A DNA stretch of 64,000 bases. Source: Micromonospora pallida (GTDB lineage: Bacteria; Actinomycetota; Actinomycetes; Mycobacteriales; Micromonosporaceae). This document shows positions 59,708-64,000 of the stretch, piece after piece. Location of the stretch: the NCBI RefSeq assembly GCF_900090325.1, contig NZ_FMHW01000002.1, positions 1,674,001-1,738,000 of the forward strand, read 5' to 3'. The position numbers were made by a program, and so were the translations under genes. Each line of letters opens with the position of its first letter. The stretch's first letter is position 1. The notes beneath the pieces were generated by a model. That model was not told where the DNA came from. It saw only the letters and a list, made by a program, of their open reading frames with translations, and made no database searches.

Positions 59708-60955
59708 ATGCGGGTAGGTATCGAGAAGCTCAACCTGTACGGCGGTCGCGCGTACCTCACGATCGCCGACCTCGCCTCGGCGCGCGGCGGCTCCCTCGAC
59801 GAGCTGGAACGCCGCCAGATGGTGCCCTACGAGGCCCGGTCGATCATCCCGCCGTACGAGGACCCGGTGACCCTGGCGGTCAACGCCACCGAGCGGCTGC
59901 TCACCGACGCCGACCGGGAACAGATCGAACTGGTCGTGGTGGCCACCGAGTCCGCCGTGGACTTCGGCAAGCCGATCTCCACCTGGGTGCAGCGGTACTC
60001 CCGGCTGCCCGCGCACAGCCGCAACTTCGAGGTCAAGCACATGTGCTACGGCGGCACCGCCGCGCTGCGCGTCGCCGCCTCCTGGGTCGCCTCGAACGTC
60101 CGGCCCGGCAAGAAGGCCCTGGTCATCAACAGCGACCTGAGTCGGACCCGCAACCACGTGCAGACCGAGGACGACGACCTCGGCGAGCTGATGGCCGGCG
60201 GCAGCGCGGTCGCCATGCTGGTCAGCGCCGAGCCGACCGTGTTCGAACTGGAGTTGGCGAAGGCCGGCTACTGGACCAACGAACTCTCCGACGCGCTGCG
60301 CCCCAACTCGCGTACCGAGATCATCACCGGGCAGACCAGCTTCTACTCGTACCTCGACGCGCTCGAGGAGACCTACGAGCGGTACGAGCACATCGTCGGC
60401 GAGTTCGACTTCGACACGTACTTCCGGAAGAACATCTACCACGCGCCCTTCCCCGGCATGACCCGCGTCGCGCACAAGACCCTGCTCAACCGGCTCGGCG
60501 TGTTCGACAAGGCGGCCATCGAGGCGAGCTGGCGGGAGCGGGTCGCCGACAGCACCCACTTCGCCCGGCGGATCGGCAGCGCGTACGGCGCGTCCACCTT
60601 CATCTGCCTGCTCGGCATGCTGTACGCCGGCAGCGGCTTCGCCGCCGGGGACCGGTTCTCCGTCTTCGCGTACGGCTCCGGCTGCCAGGCCGAGTTCTAC
60701 AGCGGCCTGGTCGGCGCCGACGCGCAGGCGTACGTGCGGGGCCTCGACGTGGACGCGCACCTCGACTCCCGGGTCCGCCTCGGCGTCGAGCAGTACGAGC
60801 AGATCGAGAAGGCGTGCGAGTCGAACATCGACGAGCCCAGCTACGAGCCGCTGACCCAGGACGTCGGCGACCTGTACGCGCAGCGCTACGACGGCCAGCG
60901 CCTGCTCGTCCTCGAGGGCGTCCGCGACTACCAGCGCCACTACACCTGGAGCTGA
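59708..60955 (+). CDS. HMG-CoA synthase homologue for polyketide beta-branching (PksG-like)
   Basis: A 415-residue HMGS-fold enzyme; ATG 59708 follows ACGAGGAG. Catalytic residues are visible: Glu81 (VATESAVD), Cys113 (KHMCYGGT) and His245 (IYHAPFPGM). ADLA near residue 20 and the overall length match PksG/CurD-type synthases rather than primary-metabolism enzymes. It would condense acetyl-ACP (or a homologue) onto a beta-ketoacyl chain on a PKS carrier. It sits at the centre of the ECH2-HMGS-ECH1-ECH2-ACP cassette, 23 bp after ECH2a and 2 bp before ECH1. Confidence 0.93.
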   Translation: MRVGIEKLNLYGGRAYLTIADLASARGGSLDELERRQMVPYEARSIIPPYEDPVTLAVNATERLLTDADREQIELVVVATESAVDFGKPISTWVQRYSRLPAHSRNFEVKHMCYGGTAALRVAASWVASNVRPGKKALVINSDLSRTRNHVQTEDDDLGELMAGGSAVAMLVSAEPTVFELELAKAGYWTNELSDALRPNSRTEIITGQTSFYSYLDALEETYERYEHIVGEFDFDTYFRKNIYHAPFPGMTRVAHKTLLNRLGVFDKAAIEASWRERVADSTHFARRIGSAYGASTFICLLGMLYAGSGFAAGDRFSVFAYGSGCQAEFYSGLVGADAQAYVRGLDVDAHLDSRVRLGVEQYEQIEKACESNIDEPSYEPLTQDVGDLYAQRYDGQRLLVLEGVRDYQRHYTWS

Positions 60956-60957
60956 TC

Positions 60958-61767
60958 GTGGATCGCGCGGTTCGCTCCGAGATCGCCGACGGCGTCTGCT
61001 TCGTGACGCTCGTCGCCGCCGCCAACGGCAACGCCATCAACTTCGACCTGATCGACGGGTTGGAGGAGGCACTCGACGCCGTGGACGCCGACCCGGACTG
61101 CCGGGCCCTGGTGCTCACCGCCGAGGGGGACACCTTCTGCCGGGGGCTCGACCTGGAGGCGTTCTTCGTCCACGGCAGACTGCCGGAACGTGAGCAGCTC
61201 CGTCGGCTGCCGGCCTGCCTGGCCCGGCTGCGGCGGTCCCGCGTACCGGTGATCGCCGTCGCGGACGGCGAGGCCATGGGCGGCGGTGTCGGTCTCCTCG
61301 CGGCCTGCGACCTGGTGCTGGGCACCCCGAACGCCCGGTTCATGCTCTCCGAACCGATCGTCGGCCTGGTGCCCGCCACCATCGTGCCGTTCCTGCTGCT
61401 GCGCACCGGCCCGGCCCGGCTGCGGGCGATGACGCTGAGCACCCGGGGCATCGAGGCCGCTGAGGCGCACACCTACGGCCTGGTCGACGAACTGGTCACC
61501 GGCGGCGTCGAGCCGGCCCTGCGGGCCCAGCTCCAACGGATCTTCCGGTCCGCGCCGCCGGCGCTGGCCGAAACCAAGCGGTACTACGACCGGTTGAGCG
61601 CCGCCGACCTCGACGAACAGATCGAGGCGGGCCTCGACCTGTTCACCGGCTGGCTGGCCCGGCCGGACGTCCTGGCCGGGGTCACCGCCTTCGGGGAGGG
61701 CTTCGCACCACCGTGGTTCGCACGCTATCGAGGGCGGATGGATGTTCCAGGTCATTCGGGTACGTGA
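60958..61767 (+). CDS. Enoyl-CoA hydratase-like, ECH1 (PksH) type
   Basis: A 269-residue crotonase-fold protein starting at GTG 60958, two bases after the HMGS stop. EAMGGGVGLLAACDLVLG forms the oxyanion loop. LSEPIVGLVPATIVPFLLLR matches the LSELLFGLYPACVLPFL block of Bacillus PksH. PksH-type enzymes dehydrate the HMG-ACP adduct. The C-terminus overlaps the next gene by 26 bp, so translation is coupled. Confidence 0.87.
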   Translation: MDRAVRSEIADGVCFVTLVAAANGNAINFDLIDGLEEALDAVDADPDCRALVLTAEGDTFCRGLDLEAFFVHGRLPEREQLRRLPACLARLRRSRVPVIAVADGEAMGGGVGLLAACDLVLGTPNARFMLSEPIVGLVPATIVPFLLLRTGPARLRAMTLSTRGIEAAEAHTYGLVDELVTGGVEPALRAQLQRIFRSAPPALAETKRYYDRLSAADLDEQIEAGLDLFTGWLARPDVLAGVTAFGEGFAPPWFARYRGRMDVPGHSGT

Positions 61768-62488
61768 GGTGGAGCCCGGCATCGCCGAGCTGACCCTCGA
61801 CGACGCCGAGCACGACAACCGGCTCAGCGACCGGCTCTGCGACGAGCTGCTCGCCGCCCTGGCACAGCTCGCCGCAGACCCGCAGCTCAAGGTGCTGCTG
61901 CTGCGCGGGCGACCGGAGGTGTTCTGCGCCGGGGCCACCATGGACGCGCTGCAACGGGTGCTCTCCGGCACCCTGCACGTCAAGGACCTGCTGCTGTCCC
62001 GGCCCATGCTGGACTTCCCGGTGCCGATCGTCGGCGCCCTCGAAGGGCACGCGGTCGGCGGCGGCCTGGTGCTCGCGCTCTGCTGCGACCTTGTCGTGGC
62101 CGCCCGCAACCGCCGGTACAGCATGAACTTCGCCCGGATGGGCTTCACCCCGGCGATGGGCACCACCACGCTGCTGCCGGCCGCTGTCGGCGCCGCCACC
62201 GCCGCCGAGATGGCCCTGACCGCCCGCTACTACAAGGGCAGCGACCTCGACGGACGCGGCCTGTTCAACGCGGTCGTGCCGGCCGCCGAGGTCGTCGACA
62301 CCGCCCTCGAGTACGCCCGGCGCATCGCCGAGAAACCCCGTCACGTGCTGGAGCTGACCAAGGAGAGTCTCGCCCAGCCCCGACGGCAACTGCTGCGCGC
62401 GGCGATGTCCCGCGAGCACCTCATGCACCGGGTCTGCTTCGGCCGACCCGAGGTCGCGGACATCGTCGCCGAGACCTACCTCACCTGA
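61742..62488 (+). CDS. Enoyl-CoA hydratase-like, ECH2 (PksI) type, copy b
   Basis: A 248-residue crotonase-fold protein; ATG 61742 lies inside the end of the ECH1 gene. GALEGHAVGGGLVLALCCDL and RMGFTPAMGTTTLLPAAVG make it a clear paralogue of the protein at 58.9 kb, and both are PksI-like. The oxyanion loop and the helix RRIAEKPRHVLELTKESLA are conserved. Having two ECH2-type enzymes in one beta-branching cassette is not the common arrangement. Either one is redundant, or each serves a different branch point or alkene geometry. Confidence 0.87.
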   Translation: MFQVIRVREVEPGIAELTLDDAEHDNRLSDRLCDELLAALAQLAADPQLKVLLLRGRPEVFCAGATMDALQRVLSGTLHVKDLLLSRPMLDFPVPIVGALEGHAVGGGLVLALCCDLVVAARNRRYSMNFARMGFTPAMGTTTLLPAAVGAATAAEMALTARYYKGSDLDGRGLFNAVVPAAEVVDTALEYARRIAEKPRHVLELTKESLAQPRRQLLRAAMSREHLMHRVCFGRPEVADIVAETYLT

Positions 62489-62515
62489 GAAGTACCACCG
62501 AGAAGGAGCACGAAC

Positions 62516-62764
62516 ATGGAACGCCAGCAGGTCGTCGACGTGGTGACCAAGCACATCCGACTCAACGCCGAGGGCCTCGACGACAAGCCCGTCGACACCT
62601 CGAAGTCGATGAAGGAGTTCGGCCTCGGCAGCCTCGACATCGTCGAGATCGTGTCGGCCTCGATGCGGGAACTCAAGATCCGGGTGCCCCGTACCGAACT
62701 GGCCAACCTGGCCAACATCGACGAGTTGGTCGACCTCTTCCTGAAGGTCAGGCAGGAGCAGTAG
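62516..62764 (+). CDS. Free-standing acyl carrier protein
   Basis: An 82-residue ACP; ATG 62516 follows AAGGAG. The phosphopantetheine site is Ser39 in EFGLGSLDIVEIV, with Gly in place of the common Asp before Ser. The N-terminal helix VVDVVTKHIR and the C-terminal helix IDELVDLFLKV complete the fold. In beta-branching cassettes a free ACP carries the acetyl donor for HMGS. Here it could equally be the missing carrier of PKS-3. The gene ends in a short direct repeat. Confidence 0.9.
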   Translation: MERQQVVDVVTKHIRLNAEGLDDKPVDTSKSMKEFGLGSLDIVEIVSASMRELKIRVPRTELANLANIDELVDLFLKVRQEQ

Positions 62765-62792
62765 GTCCCGGTCCCGCAGGAGCAGTAGGTCC
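62752..62792 (+). repeat. 17-bp direct repeat across the ACP stop codon
   Basis: GCAGGAGCAGTAGGTCC occurs at 62752-62768 and 62776-62792. The first copy contains the ACP stop codon TAG, so the duplication repeats the end of the gene in the intergenic gap. Confidence 0.8.
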
Positions 62793-62832
62793 ACGTTCAG
62801 CAGGCGCAGCACGCGAGGAAGGGTTGAGCCGG

Positions 62833-64000
<1,168 letters not shown>

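Overview
This window is very GC-rich DNA with strong G/C third-position bias, many GTG starts and ATGA/GTGA gene overlaps. Together with the gene content (PucR regulator, secreted streptogrisin-type protease, GH16 with ricin lectin, large modular PKS and NRPS genes) it points to an actinomycete, most likely a Micromonosporaceae member such as Micromonospora. The genus is inferred from style and gene content, not proven.

Layout. (1) 1-5.6 kb: a PucR-type regulator (cut at the left edge), an amino-acid-type ABC permease and ATPase, a ureohydrolase and an argininosuccinate-lyase-like enzyme, probably a guanidino/amino-acid uptake and breakdown operon. (2) 5.6-18 kb: accessory genes. These are two tandem STM4015-family LRR proteins, a solitary TnpB element with hairpins resembling an omega RNA, a flavoprotein hydroxylase, a secreted GH16 beta-glucanase behind a LacI-type palindrome, an HTH/DUF4180 pair, an SDR, the remnant of an IS, two tandem nucleotidyltransferases, a secreted S1 protease and two tiny secreted SH3-like proteins. 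(3) 18.1-33.7 kb, minus strand: an NRPS-PKS operon. It runs C-A-T-C-A-T*, KS-AT-KR0-carrier, a MupA/Atu3671-type flavin monooxygenase, a free condensation domain, and a degenerate A domain plus T. Several domains look dead and two genes carry 1-nt frameshifts. (4) 33.8-37.3 kb: lipoprotein, sugar-porter MFS, and a TetR regulator divergent from a membrane protein. (5) 37.3-40.2 kb, minus strand: methyltransferase, kynureninase-like PLP enzyme and tryptophan 2,3-dioxygenase, a tryptophan-to-anthranilate supply operon. (6) 41.4-64 kb, plus strand: cis-AT type I PKS genes. PKS-1 is ACP-KS-AT-AT-DH-ER-KR-ACP, PKS-2 is KS-AT-DH-ER-KR-ACP and PKS-3 is KS-AT. Next comes a beta-branching (HMG-CoA synthase) cassette of ECH2-like, HMGS, ECH1-like, second ECH2-like and free ACP, then another KS gene cut by the right edge.

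How they may work together: PKS-1 and PKS-2 would build a largely reduced chain. PKS-3 plus the HMGS/ECH/ACP set would replace a beta-ketone by an alkyl branch. The kynurenine operon could supply an anthranilate-type unit and the NRPS/PKS operon could add amino acids and an oxidised extender. No thioesterase, phosphopantetheinyl transferase or starter-activating ligase is seen, so the cluster must continue to the right or rely on genes elsewhere.

Quality note: at least four genes are broken by single-base indels in G/C runs of 4-5 bases, which looks more like homopolymer sequencing error than biology. The domain-level losses (PCP Ser to Ala, missing A-domain motifs) are in frame and are not explained that way.
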